Shown: piece by piece, positions 1 to 7,839 of the stretch
Numbering within the stretch: the first letter of the stretch is position 1
Layout: each line of letters opens with the position of its first letter
Assembly (NCBI GenBank): GCA_020445785.1
Contig: JAGRFZ010000095.1
Location: 1 to 39,453, forward strand
Length of the DNA: 39,453 nucleotides
Direction: 5' to 3'
From: Rhodocyclaceae bacterium
Lineage (GTDB): Bacteria > Pseudomonadota > Gammaproteobacteria > Burkholderiales > Rhodocyclaceae
Notes under the pieces: model-generated
The model's input: the letters and a program-made list of their open reading frames with translations, nothing else
Database searches by the model: none
Told to the model about the DNA's origin: nothing
Made by a program: the position numbers and the translations under genes

Positions 1-2956
1 ACATGTCGCCGATGCCGACGACGGTGAAGTCCTCTTCCTGGGTATCGACGCCCAGTTCGCGGAAGTGGCGCTTGACCGACTCCCACGCGCCACTGGCGGT
101 GATGCCCATCTTCTTGTGGTCGTAGCCGACCGAGCCGCCCGAGGCGAAGGCATCGCCGAGCCAGAATCCGTACTCGGCGGCGACCCCGTTGGCGATGTCC
201 GAGAAGGTCGCGGTGCCCTTGTCCGCCGCCACCACCAGATAGGGGTCGTCGCCGTCGTGTCGGACCACGTCCGGCGGCGGGATCACCGCCCCGCGCACGA
301 GGTTGTCGGTGAGGTCGAGCAATCCGCGGAGGAAGGTCTTGTAGCAGTCCACCCCTTCGGCCAGCAAGGCCTCGCGATCGTTGCCGGCGGGCGGCCGCTT
401 GACCACGAAACCGCCCTTGGAGCCGACTGGAACGATCACCGCGTTCTTGACGATCTGGGCCTTGACCAGACCGAGGATCTCGGTGCGGAAGTCTTCCATC
501 CGGTCCGACCAGCGCAGGCCGCCGCGGGCGACCTTGCCGCCGCGCAGATGTACGCCTTCGATGCGCGGCGAGTAGACGAAGATCTCGAACATCGGCCGTG
601 GTTCGGGCAGGTTCGGGATCTTGGCCGGGTTGAGCTTGAACGACAGGTACGACTTCTGCCTGCCGTCCGTGCCCTTCTGGTAGTAGTTGGTGCGCAACGT
701 GGCGTCGATCATCGCCAGGAACTGGCGCAGGATGCGGTCTTCGTCGAGGTTGGCGACGGTGTCGAGAAAGGTCTGCATCTGCTCGCGCAGCGCAGCACAG
801 CGGCCGTCACGATCGGCCTCTTCGGTCGGGTCGAAGCGCAGCCGGAAGAGTTTGACGAGCTGGGCGGCATAGGCCGGATAGCAGCCCAGCACCTGCTCCA
901 TGTAGCTCTGGCTGAAAGTGAATGCCGCCTGCTTCATGTATTTGGCGTAGGCCCGCAGGATTCGGATCTCGCGCCACGACAGGCCGGCCAGCAGGGTCAG
1001 GCGGTTGAAGTCGTCGTTCTCGATCTCCCCTTCCCAGACCTGCAGGAAGGCATCGTGGAACAGTTCGCGCAGTCGTTCGACCTGCAGCTCGCTGGCGCGC
1101 GCCACGGTCATGCCGAAATCGTGGATCCAGTAGCGCTCGCCGTCCTGGCGGGCGACTTCGGCCGGGCGTTCGTCCACCACCCGCACGCCCATGCGCTCGA
1201 GCATCGGCAGGCTGTGGGACAGGGGGACCGGCTCGCCGGCCCGGAACAGCTTGAAATTGAGCTGTCCGGGCTCGGCCTCGAGCGGAACGTAGAGGTTCAT
1301 CGCCAGGGCTCGGCCATCCGACAGCGATTCCATCTGTTCGATGTCGCGCACCGCCATGCGCGCCGGGTATTCCTCGCGGTAACCCGCGGGGAAGCCATTG
1401 CCGAAATGATGGAACAGGGTCATGCCCCGTTCCTCGCCCAGGTGCTCGATCAGGGACTCGCGCAGATCGTCCTCCCAGCGGCGCGAGACGCGGACCAGGG
1501 TAGCCTCGAGTTCGCGCACGTTCACGTCCGGGATGCCGGAGTGGCGCAGGCGCACCATGATCAGGATGCGCGCCAGCGCGGACTCCGAGAAGTGCACCTC
1601 GAATTCGGTCGAGACGCCGTCGTAGGCCTCGGCCAGCGCTGCCTGCATGCGTTTGCGCTGGTCGGTGTTGTAGTTCTCGCGCGGCACGTAGATCAGGCAG
1701 GTGACGAAGCGGCCGAAGGTGTCGGGGCGCACGAACAGGCGGATACGCTGCCGCTCGCCGAGGCGCAGAATGCCGATGGCATTGTGGTAGAGGTCGTCGA
1801 CGCTGGCCTGGAACAATTCGTCCCGAGGGTACTGCTCGAGAATCGTCACCAAGGCCTTGCCGGCATGGCTCTTGGGCATGAATCCGGCGTGCTCGATCAC
1901 CTCGGTCACCTTGCGGCGGAGCAACGGAATCCGTTTCGGGTTGGTGTTGTAGGCGGTGGACGTCAGCAGACCGATGATGCGCCGTTCGCCTGTGACTTCG
2001 CCCTGCTCGTCGAAGGTCTTGACGCCGATGTAGTCGAGGTAGCCCTGGCGATGCACGGTCGAGCGCGTGTTCGACTTGGTGATCGTCAGCAGCTTGGGCA
2101 GATGGGCCTGGGCGCGGATCTCGGGCGGCAGGGCGGCAAAGGAGGCCGACTGGTGGCCGCCGCCTCGCTCGCGCAAGAGGCCGAGTCCGGTGCCGGAGAG
2201 CACGTGGAGTTCGTTCTCGTCGTCCTGGCTCACCAACTCGTAGTCGCGGCAGCCGAGCAGCACGAAGTTGTCGTCGGCGAGCCATTGCAGGAATTCGAGC
2301 GCCTCGGCGGTTTCGTCCGGATTGCCCGGCGGCGGTGCGGCGTCCACCCCGGCGATGATGTCCGACAGTCGCTGGCGCATCATCGGCCAATCCTTGACTG
2401 CGGCGCGTACGTCGCCGAGGACGTTGGCGAGGCCGGCTTCGATGGCCTCGAGGTCGGCGGGTTCGGTGCGCCGGTCCACCTCGACATGGATCAGCGACTC
2501 GTAGTCGGCGCCCTGCTTGTGCTCGGCGTCGGCCAGGCCCTGGTAGCGCCCGTCCTGATCGCGAAGCACCGGCATCACCGGGTGGATGATGAGATGCAGG
2601 GTCAAGCCCTGGCGGTTGAGTTCCATGCCGACGGAATCGACCAGGAACGGCATGTCCTCGCCGACGATCTCGATCACCGTGTGGGTCGACTCCCAGCCGT
2701 GTTCGTCGAGCCGTGGATTGAAGGCGCGGATGCGCGTCCCGCCGCTGTGCTCGCGGACGAAGTGCCAGTGGCTCGCCATCGCGCCGTACAGGTCCTCCGC
2801 CGGGCGGTCGATCAGGTCTTCCGGGTCGACCTGGGAAAAGTAGCGGGTGGCAAAGGCCTCGAGTACGCCGGCCTTGTTCTTGGGCATGCGTTCGCGGACG
2901 AGGGCCACGACGTCGGTGAGCAGTTTTTCGGAACGATCGTCGACGAGCGGCGACAT
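1..2956 (-). CDS. gdhB: NAD-specific glutamate dehydrogenase, large GDH-180 type (3' end outside window)
   Basis: Cytoplasmic enzyme that oxidatively deaminates glutamate to 2-oxoglutarate with NAD. The minus-strand frame is open from an ATG at 2956 to the window edge, giving the first 985 residues of a family usually about 1,600 aa long. The N-terminal part is the regulatory half typical of the large enzymes. The catalytic core appears from about residue 800: RGGLRWSDR, then VPVGSKGGFVVKRPP with the expected catalytic lysine near residue 847, and VGIGDMSGDVFGNG at the edge. AGGGAGA sits 7 nt before the ATG and supports this start. A long antisense frame covering the whole gene is a GC-rich shadow. 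The gene diverges from gabD. No truncation or frameshift is seen in the visible part; the C-terminus cannot be judged. The family call is secure; the symbol follows Pseudomonas usage. Confidence 0.93.
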   Translation of the reverse strand, partial: MSPLVDDRSEKLLTDVVALVRERMPKNKAGVLEAFATRYFSQVDPEDLIDRPAEDLYGAMASHWHFVREHSGGTRIRAFNPRLDEHGWESTHTVIEIVGEDMPFLVDSVGMELNRQGLTLHLIIHPVMPVLRDQDGRYQGLADAEHKQGADYESLIHVEVDRRTEPADLEAIEAGLANVLGDVRAAVKDWPMMRQRLSDIIAGVDAAPPPGNPDETAEALEFLQWLADDNFVLLGCRDYELVSQDDENELHVLSGTGLGLLRERGGGHQSASFAALPPEIRAQAHLPKLLTITKSNTRSTVHRQGYLDYIGVKTFDEQGEVTGERRIIGLLTSTAYNTNPKRIPLLRRKVTEVIEHAGFMPKSHAGKALVTILEQYPRDELFQASVDDLYHNAIGILRLGERQRIRLFVRPDTFGRFVTCLIYVPRENYNTDQRKRMQAALAEAYDGVSTEFEVHFSESALARILIMVRLRHSGIPDVNVRELEATLVRVSRRWEDDLRESLIEHLGEERGMTLFHHFGNGFPAGYREEYPARMAVRDIEQMESLSDGRALAMNLYVPLEAEPGQLNFKLFRAGEPVPLSHSLPMLERMGVRVVDERPAEVARQDGERYWIHDFGMTVARASELQVERLRELFHDAFLQVWEGEIENDDFNRLTLLAGLSWREIRILRAYAKYMKQAAFTFSQSYMEQVLGCYPAYAAQLVKLFRLRFDPTEEADRDGRCAALREQMQTFLDTVANLDEDRILRQFLAMIDATLRTNYYQKGTDGRQKSYLSFKLNPAKIPNLPEPRPMFEIFVYSPRIEGVHLRGGKVARGGLRWSDRMEDFRTEILGLVKAQIVKNAVIVPVGSKGGFVVKRPPAGNDREALLAEGVDCYKTFLRGLLDLTDNLVRGAVIPPPDVVRHDGDDPYLVVAADKGTATFSDIANGVAAEYGFWLGDAFASGGSVGYDHKKMGITASGAWESVKRHFRELGVDTQEEDFTVVGIGDM

Positions 2957-3325
2957 GGTGGGTCTCCCTATTCTTATGGTTGCCGGTACCGACGCCAAGG
3001 TCGCGAGAACTCGCTGGCGTGTCGGGCACTCAGCATCAAGTGTAGGCCCACTGCCGCAGAGTTACACGTCCTGCGGCCTGCCGGGTGGCATCGACCGGCG
3101 TGGTGCCGGCGGCAGGCGTGGGGGGATTCGCACGGGTTCCAGCCGCATCGCGAAAGCCGCTGGTGACGGGACCGACGGTCGGGCCGCAAGGTGACGAGCC
3201 AGCGGTACGGCGCCGGGCCCGGCAACGCGCGGGGCTGGCGGAACCCCCGGCCAGGTGGCTAGACTGGCTGGTATGTCGCATCGATCGGCGGCGCCGCGAT
3301 CCGGCGTGCAATCCATGGAGGAAAG
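2957..3325. other. Divergent intergenic region gdh / gabD
   Basis: About 370 bases between the divergent start codons of the glutamate dehydrogenase and gabD. It must hold promoters for both genes. I see the two ribosome binding sites at its ends, but no convincing -35/-10 pair, operator palindrome, RNA gene or small coding region. The frames open across it are GC-rich shadows. Confidence 0.5.
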
Positions 3326-4783
3326 ATGCTCGAACTGAAGGATCCGCAGTTGCTGCGGGACAAATGCTATGTCGATGGTCGTTGGCTGGCCGCCGCGGGC
3401 GACGCCCGTTTCGATGTGATCGACCCCGCCGACGGCCGCAGCATCGCCAGCGTGCCCGATCTGGGGCAGACCGAGACGCGGGACGCGATCGCCGCCGCCG
3501 CTGCGGCCTTGCCCGGCTGGCGCGCCCGCACCGCGGGTGAGCGTGCACGCACGCTGCGTCGGTGGTTCGATCTGATGTTGGCCCATCAAGAGGACCTGGC
3601 GCGGCTGATGACCGCCGAGCAGGGCAAGCCGTTGGCGGAGGCGCGGGGCGAGATCGCCTACGCGGCAGCATTCATCGAGTGGTTTGCCGAGGAGGGCAAG
3701 CGCGCCTACGGTGACTTGATTCCGGCGCACCAGGCCGACAAGCGCATCCTGGTGTCGAAGGAGCCGATCGGGGTGTGTGCGGCGATCACCCCCTGGAACT
3801 TTCCGTCGGCGATGATTACCCGCAAGGCCGGCCCGGCCCTGGCGGCGGGCTGCACGATGGTGGTCAAGCCCGCCGAAACGACGCCGCTTTCGGCGTTGGC
3901 GCTGGCCGAACTGGCCGAACGCGCCGGCATCCCGGCCGGGGTCTTCAATGTCGTCACCGGCGACGCCCGCTCGATCGGTGGTGAGATGTGTGCCAATCCG
4001 ACGGTGCGCAAGCTCTCGTTCACCGGCTCGACCGAAGTCGGGCGGATACTGATGGCGCAGTGTGCACCGAGCATCAAGAAGCTGTCGTTGGAACTGGGCG
4101 GAAACGCCCCCTTTCTGGTGTTCGACGACGCCGATCTCGACGCCGCGGTCGAAGGGGCGATCGCCTCCAAGTATCGCAACACGGGCCAGACCTGCGTCTG
4201 CGCCAATCGCATCCTGGTGCAGCGGTCGGTGCTGGAAGCCTTTGCCCAGCGTCTGGCCGTCGCGGTCGGCGGACTCCGGGTCGGCAACGGCATGGAGGAT
4301 GGCGTGCAACAAGGTCCGCTGATCGAACCGGCGGCCCTCGAGAAGGTCGAAGAGCTGTTGGGCGACGCGGTGGAGAAGGGCGCACGCGTGGTCTGCGGCG
4401 GCAAACGCCACAGCCTCGGCGGCACCTTCTTCGAGCCGACCATCCTGGCCGGTGCGACGCGCGAGATGCGACTCGCGCATGAAGAGATCTTCGGCCCGGT
4501 GGCGCCGCTGTTCGCCTTCGATTCGGAGGAGGAAGGCGTCGCCATGGCCAACGATACCGACTACGGCCTCGCCTCCTATTTCTATACCCGGGATCTGGCC
4601 CGTGCGATGCGGGTCTCGAGCGCGCTCGAGTACGGCATCGTCGGGGTCAACACCGGCATCATTTCGACCGAGGTCGCGCCGTTCGGCGGGGTCAAGAATT
4701 CCGGCCTCGGGCGCGAAGGGTCGAAGTACGGCATCGATGAATACCTGGAGATCAAGTATGTGTGCATCGGTGGCATTCAGTAA
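3326..4783 (+). CDS. gabD: NAD(P)-dependent succinate-semialdehyde dehydrogenase
   Basis: Oxidises succinic semialdehyde to succinate, the last step of the GABA shunt, in the cytoplasm. The 485-aa length is the usual one for GabD. The aldehyde dehydrogenase landmarks are in order: ITPWNFP (about 154-160), [10 protein letters not shown] (about 181-190), FTGSTEVGR (about 232-240), the general base in LELGGNAPF (Glu256) and the catalytic cysteine in GQTCVCANR (Cys290). Cys292, two residues later, matches the redox-sensitive cysteine pair known from E. coli GabD. GGAGG at 3317-3321 lies 4 nt before the ATG and fixes the start. No gabT or gabP is next to it; the downstream GNAT/nitrilase pair is on the same strand after about 105 bases. 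Other semialdehyde dehydrogenases of the same clade (e.g. glutarate semialdehyde) cannot be excluded. Confidence 0.9.
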   Translation: MLELKDPQLLRDKCYVDGRWLAAAGDARFDVIDPADGRSIASVPDLGQTETRDAIAAAAAALPGWRARTAGERARTLRRWFDLMLAHQEDLARLMTAEQGKPLAEARGEIAYAAAFIEWFAEEGKRAYGDLIPAHQADKRILVSKEPIGVCAAITPWNFPSAMITRKAGPALAAGCTMVVKPAETTPLSALALAELAERAGIPAGVFNVVTGDARSIGGEMCANPTVRKLSFTGSTEVGRILMAQCAPSIKKLSLELGGNAPFLVFDDADLDAAVEGAIASKYRNTGQTCVCANRILVQRSVLEAFAQRLAVAVGGLRVGNGMEDGVQQGPLIEPAALEKVEELLGDAVEKGARVVCGGKRHSLGGTFFEPTILAGATREMRLAHEEIFGPVAPLFAFDSEEEGVAMANDTDYGLASYFYTRDLARAMRVSSALEYGIVGVNTGIISTEVAPFGGVKNSGLGREGSKYGIDEYLEIKYVCIGGIQ

Positions 4784-4888
4784 CCGTCGCTTGCGCCGCC
4801 TGCAGCCAGGCGTGTTCGCGTGCGGTGGTGGCTCCAGCCGGAGTCGGGGCTCAAGGCCGCCCCCAGGGCCGTTTGTGGAGGACGTATC

Positions 4889-5554
4889 TTGATCAAGGCG
4901 AGGAATTGCATCGTCAGACATACCCACGAAGAGGACATTCCGAAACTGATCGAACTGCAGCGGCGGGTGTATCCGAGCATCCCGCCCTGGACCCGAGCCA
5001 AGCTCGCCACCCAGCTGGAAATCTTTCCAGCGGGGCAATTGACCGCCGAATGCGACGGCGCCGTCGTCGGCTGCGCCAGTTCGCTGGTGGTGCTGTGGGA
5101 CGACTGGGCCGACGCCCACAGTTGGAAGGAAATCACTGCCGCCGGCACCTTCGGGAATCACGATCCGCAGGGGAGGACCCTGTATGGCGCCGAAGTTTTC
5201 GTGGCGCCGGAGATGCGCGGCAGCGGTCTCGGTCACCTGCTCTATGAAGGACGGCGCACCTTGTGCCGCGAAATGAACCTGAAGCGGATCATTGCCTGCG
5301 GGCGCCTGCCCGGCTACCACCGCTACCAGGCCGAAATGGATGCCGAGATGTACGCCAAGCGCGTGGTCTGGGGAGACTTCGACGACCCGGTGCTCAGTTT
5401 CCAGTTGCGCGAGGGTTTCCGCTACTGTGGCGTCATCGAGGGCTATATACCCGAGGACAAGGAGTCCTGTGGGCACGCCTCGATCATCGTGTGGCTGAAT
5501 CCGGAGTACCGGCCGCGCAAGCCGACCCATGTCGAACAGGAGGAAGTGCTTTGA
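4889..5554 (+). CDS. GNAT-family N-acetyltransferase (partner of the downstream nitrilase)
   Basis: Predicted cytoplasmic acetyl-CoA-dependent N-acyltransferase of 221 aa; the acceptor is unknown. The fold is recognised from the N-terminal IVRHTHEEDIPKLIEL segment, the core strand TLYGAEVFVAPEMR and the acetyl-CoA loop RGSGLGHLL (about 110-118). The start is the TTG at 4889: GGAGGA at 4877-4882 lies 6 nt upstream, whereas an in-frame ATG at 4820 has no ribosome binding site. The stop overlaps the TTG start of the next gene (TTGA). In many bacteria a GNAT of this kind is fused to a nitrilase-family domain (the B. subtilis YhcX arrangement); here the two halves are separate frames. Function of the pair is not established. 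Confidence 0.82.
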   Translation: MIKARNCIVRHTHEEDIPKLIELQRRVYPSIPPWTRAKLATQLEIFPAGQLTAECDGAVVGCASSLVVLWDDWADAHSWKEITAAGTFGNHDPQGRTLYGAEVFVAPEMRGSGLGHLLYEGRRTLCREMNLKRIIACGRLPGYHRYQAEMDAEMYAKRVVWGDFDDPVLSFQLREGFRYCGVIEGYIPEDKESCGHASIIVWLNPEYRPRKPTHVEQEEVL

Positions 5555-6423
5555 TCGTACGAATCGCCGCTGTTCAGTACCTGCTGCGCCCAATCCACGA
5601 CTGGTCCGGCTTCGAGAATCAGGTCCGATTCATGATGCAGGCCGCCGGCGACTATCGGCCGCATTTCGTCCTGATGCCCGAGATATTCACGACCCAGTTG
5701 CTCTCCTTCATGGATACCCGCGATCTGCCCAATGCCGTGCGCGGCATGCAGGACTATACCGGGCGGTACATCGAACTGATGAAGGAACTCGCCCAGTACT
5801 GGCGGGTATTCCTGATCGGAGGCTCGCATCCGACGCTGCGGGACGAAAACGTCTACAACACCGCTTACCTGTTCACGCCGGAGGGCGAGGTGTACGAGCA
5901 GGACAAGGTCCATCGGACACGCTGGGAGCGGGAGAAGTGGGATACCGCGGCCGGCGATCAGTTGCGCCTGTTCGACACCCCGTTCGGCAAGGTGGCGATC
6001 CTGATCTGCTACGACATCGAATTTCCGGAGCTGGCGCGGATGGTGTGTGAGGCCGGTGCGGACATTCTGTTCGTGCCCTCATGCACCGATGACCGGCAGG
6101 GCTTCCTGCGGGTGCGTTATTGCTGCCACGCGCGGGCCATCGAGAATCAGGTGTTCGTGGCAATGACCAGTACGGTCGGCAATCTGCCGGTCGAAGGGCT
6201 GGGCGTGCACTACGGCCAAGCCAGCATCATCACGCCGTCGGATTTTCCGTTTGCCCGAGACGGCATTGCCGCGGAGGGAACGCCGAATGTCGAGCAGATC
6301 GTCGTCGCCGACGTCAATCTGAAGAACCTCGACCAGAATCGGGTGAATGGCACCACGATCCCGTTGTACGACAAGCGCCACGACGTCTACGACAACGAAG
6401 TGGAATTGGTGCCCGCGCGCTGA
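5551..6423 (+). CDS. Carbon-nitrogen hydrolase (nitrilase superfamily)
   Basis: A 290-aa amidase-type hydrolase that would cleave a non-peptide C-N bond through a thioester; substrate unknown. The Glu-Lys-Cys triad is visible: Glu44 in LMPEIF, Lys119 in EQDKVHRT and Cys153 in LICYDIEFPE. The C-terminal half carries the usual RARAIENQVFV-like segment (here HARAIENQVFVA). The start is TTG 5551, preceded by AGGAGGAAG at 5538-5546 and overlapping the upstream stop by three bases, so translation is probably coupled to the acetyltransferase. The reading frame stays open upstream to about 5263, so a programmed or accidental -1 shift making a GNAT-nitrilase fusion is also possible. Related YhcX-like fusions are annotated as bifunctional, but their substrate is not settled. 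Confidence 0.85.
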   Translation: MIVRIAAVQYLLRPIHDWSGFENQVRFMMQAAGDYRPHFVLMPEIFTTQLLSFMDTRDLPNAVRGMQDYTGRYIELMKELAQYWRVFLIGGSHPTLRDENVYNTAYLFTPEGEVYEQDKVHRTRWEREKWDTAAGDQLRLFDTPFGKVAILICYDIEFPELARMVCEAGADILFVPSCTDDRQGFLRVRYCCHARAIENQVFVAMTSTVGNLPVEGLGVHYGQASIITPSDFPFARDGIAAEGTPNVEQIVVADVNLKNLDQNRVNGTTIPLYDKRHDVYDNEVELVPAR

Positions 6424-6432
6424 AGCGCGGGC
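6411..6432. terminator. GC-rich inverted repeat between convergent genes, possible bidirectional terminator
   Basis: GCCCGCGC and GCGCGGGC form a perfect 8-bp stem around a 6-nt loop that contains the nitrilase stop codon. It lies between the convergent nitrilase and 57-aa genes. There is no U-tract, so intrinsic termination is uncertain. Confidence 0.4.
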
Positions 6433-6447
6433 GAGCGGTCGAATTGC

Positions 6448-6621
6448 TCAGGCAGCGAGGCCGAACATCTCCGGGTCGAAGGCGACCAGACCGTGGCATT
6501 CGATCATGCGGTTGATCTCGGCCTCCTGCTCGAGGAGGCTGAGGTCATCGCTGTGGCTGACGAATTCATACACCACGCGGCTCGATTCGGGCTGCTGCGG
6601 GGCGTGAAGGGCGGTGCTCAT
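6448..6621 (-). CDS. 57-aa hypothetical protein
   Basis: I do not recognise this small protein. It begins MSTALHAPQQPESSRVVYEF and ends DPEMFGLAA. It is acidic, probably alpha-helical in the middle (DDLSLLEQEAEINRMIE), and has no signal peptide, membrane segment or metal motif. The start ATG at 6621 follows GAGAGAGGAAAA with good spacing. The frame stays open upstream to 6924, but that part is arginine-rich shadow sequence with no ribosome binding site. About 80 bases upstream of the ATG is a strong sigma-54-type promoter match (6711-6726). It converges on the nitrilase gene and diverges from marR. The ribosome binding site and promoter make a real gene likely, but conservation could not be checked. 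Confidence 0.6.
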   Translation of the reverse strand: MSTALHAPQQPESSRVVYEFVSHSDDLSLLEQEAEINRMIECHGLVAFDPEMFGLAA

Positions 6622-6710
6622 CTTGTTTTCCTCTCTGTCGGTCCTGACGGGTCCTGCCGCATGCCGATGTCGACTCGGCGGCACGGCAACCTTGGGTCGC
6701 GGACTGGTCC

Positions 6711-6726
6711 TGCAAGGTTCAACCCA
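6711..6726 (-). promoter_or_regulatory. Candidate sigma-54 (-24/-12) promoter
   Basis: Read on the minus strand, TGGGTTGAACCTTGCA fits the RpoN pattern TGGCACG-N4-TTGCA with the exact GG-N10-GC spacing. Predicted transcription start is near 6700, giving a leader of about 80 bases to the ATG of the 57-aa protein. No enhancer-binding site was identified. Confidence 0.45.
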
Positions 6727-6917
6727 TTGTCCATCAGTTGACGGGCGGATGCACCGCTTGCTGACCCGATTGTGCACTCGCAGCGTGACGTAGTTCGCAC
6801 TCCTCATGATGTTCGGGTGGGCCGGCTTCCGATTCCGATGGAATGCGGTGTGGCATGGGTGGATCCGGTGGCGGACGAGGAGGAGGGCTGTGGCCGGGGT
6901 GGGTCGGAACGGATTGG

Positions 6918-6930
6918 GTTGCATAGCTAA
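6918..6930 (+). promoter_or_regulatory. Probable MarR operator, copy 1 (autoregulation)
   Basis: GTTGCATAGCTAA, followed directly by CTATATT, whose TATATT looks like a -10 hexamer. The identical 13-mer recurs at 7393-7405 before the adjacent tautomerase gene. Two identical copies in promoter positions flanking a marR gene suggest its binding site; the word is an imperfect palindrome. Confidence 0.6.
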
Positions 6931-6953
6931 CTATATTCCGGCAGAATGCCCCC

Positions 6954-7373
6954 GTGTTCGATCATTGCCTGTACTTCAATACCGCGGCGCTGGCGCGCCG
7001 GCTCGATCGCGAGTGGGCACTGGCGTACAAGCCGTTCGGGCTGACGACGCCCCAGGGCTTCATGCTGCGGGCAGTGCTGGCGCGGCCCGGGCGGCTGCCG
7101 TCCGAACTGGCCGATGACCTGGAAATCGCGCGCCCGACGGCGACGCGGGCGCTGGATGCACTGCAGGAGAAGGGGCTCATCCACCGTCAAGTCCGCAGCG
7201 CGGATGGGCGGCAGACGGCGATCGCGCCGACCGCGTCGGCAATCGAGATGGGTCGAGGGTTGAATGAGGCCAGTGCCGAAGTCAGCCGCCGATTGAAGCA
7301 CGTCCTCGGCGAGGCCGGTTTCGCCGAAACCGTGCTCCGGGTGCGCGATACGCGATCGGCGCTGCGAGCGTGA
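6954..7373 (+). CDS. MarR-family transcriptional regulator
   Basis: A 139-aa winged-helix DNA-binding repressor, normally a dimer released by a small phenolic or oxidant ligand. The winged helix is seen in LTTPQGFMLRAVL, LPSELADDLEIARPTATRALDALQEKGLI and the wing RQVRSADGRQTAIAPT. The start is the GTG at 6954, giving MFDHCLYFN; it lies only 17 bases after the -10-like hexamer and has no strong ribosome binding site. The stop is followed by a run of nine T (7375-7383). The 13-bp repeated word in its own promoter and before the next gene suggests that it represses itself and the tautomerase-like gene. Its inducer cannot be told from sequence. Cys5 is the only cysteine and could be redox-sensitive, which is speculative. 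Confidence 0.88.
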   Translation: MFDHCLYFNTAALARRLDREWALAYKPFGLTTPQGFMLRAVLARPGRLPSELADDLEIARPTATRALDALQEKGLIHRQVRSADGRQTAIAPTASAIEMGRGLNEASAEVSRRLKHVLGEAGFAETVLRVRDTRSALRA

Positions 7374-7392
7374 GTTTTTTTTTCGAGTAATA

Positions 7393-7405
7393 GTTGCATA
7401 GCTAA
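7393..7405 (+). promoter_or_regulatory. Probable MarR operator, copy 2
   Basis: An exact second copy of GTTGCATAGCTAA, 17 bases before the ATG of the tautomerase-like gene and immediately before its AAAAGGAG ribosome binding site. Binding here would block transcription of that gene. Confidence 0.6.
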
Positions 7406-7422
7406 TAAAAGGAGTACTCCCG

Positions 7423-7839
7423 ATGCCGATTCTGAACGTGAAGCTGTCTGCCCAACCCTCGCCCGAATTGAGCGCCGCCGTTGCCGAGATGCTGACCGAG
7501 TGCACCGCTCGCATCCTGCACAAGGATCCCCGCGTCACGGCGGTCGTCGTCGACTACGTCTCGCCCGCGGATTAGGTGGTGGGAGGGCGTACGCTGGCCG
7601 AGCAGGGCAAGGCCAGCTTCTACTTCGACATCAAGGTGACCGACGAGAGCAACACCCGGGCGGAAAAGGCCCGATACATTGCCGAATGCTTCGCCGCTTT
7701 CGAACACCTGCTTGGCGAGGTGCATGAGGAGAGCTACATTCATGTGCATGATGTGCGGTCGGCGGCCTACGGTTATGGCGGCCGCACCCAGGAATATCGC
7801 CTGCACCATTCGCCGGAATCGGCGCCTCAGCCGAAGTAG
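7423..7839 (+). pseudogene. Tautomerase-like protein gene with an in-frame amber codon
   Basis: A 139-codon frame resembling the small 4-oxalocrotonate-tautomerase superfamily proteins, with the start MPILNVKLS, so Pro2 is the expected catalytic base. The frame is broken by TAG at 7573-7575 (codon 51), in the context SPAD-stop-VVGGRTLAEQGKASF. Relatives as I remember them have a Trp at or next to this place (PxxWFVGG), so a single TGG to TAG change would explain it. Everything after the stop is intact (DIKVTDESNT, ESYIHVHDV, AYGYGG). GTG codons directly follow the stop and could allow re-initiation of an 87-aa second half. The ribosome binding site AAAAGGAG and the MarR-type operator are intact, so the lesion is recent or is a sequencing error. 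The 3' end overlaps convergent imuB by 13 bases. Confidence 0.75.

Larger units (their letters stand above)
6622..6953. other. Divergent intergenic region, 57-aa gene / marR
   Basis: About 330 bases. It holds the sigma-54-type promoter match for the minus-strand mini-gene and, at the right end, the marR operator-like word (6918-6930) with a TATATT -10-like hexamer at 6932-6937. Nothing else is seen in the middle. Confidence 0.5.

Noticed and set aside
65..3166. A 1,033-residue open frame on the plus strand
   Set aside because: It lies exactly antisense to the glutamate dehydrogenase, whose motifs (RGGLRWSDR, SKGGFVVK, GIGDMSG) are clear. The plus-strand product is low-complexity and matches no family; it is a shadow of GC-rich codon bias.
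6448..6924. A longer, 158-residue version of the small minus-strand protein
   Set aside because: The first 101 residues are Arg/Pro/His-rich shadow sequence, overlap the sigma-54-type promoter and marR operator, and lack a ribosome binding site; the internal ATG at 6621 has one.
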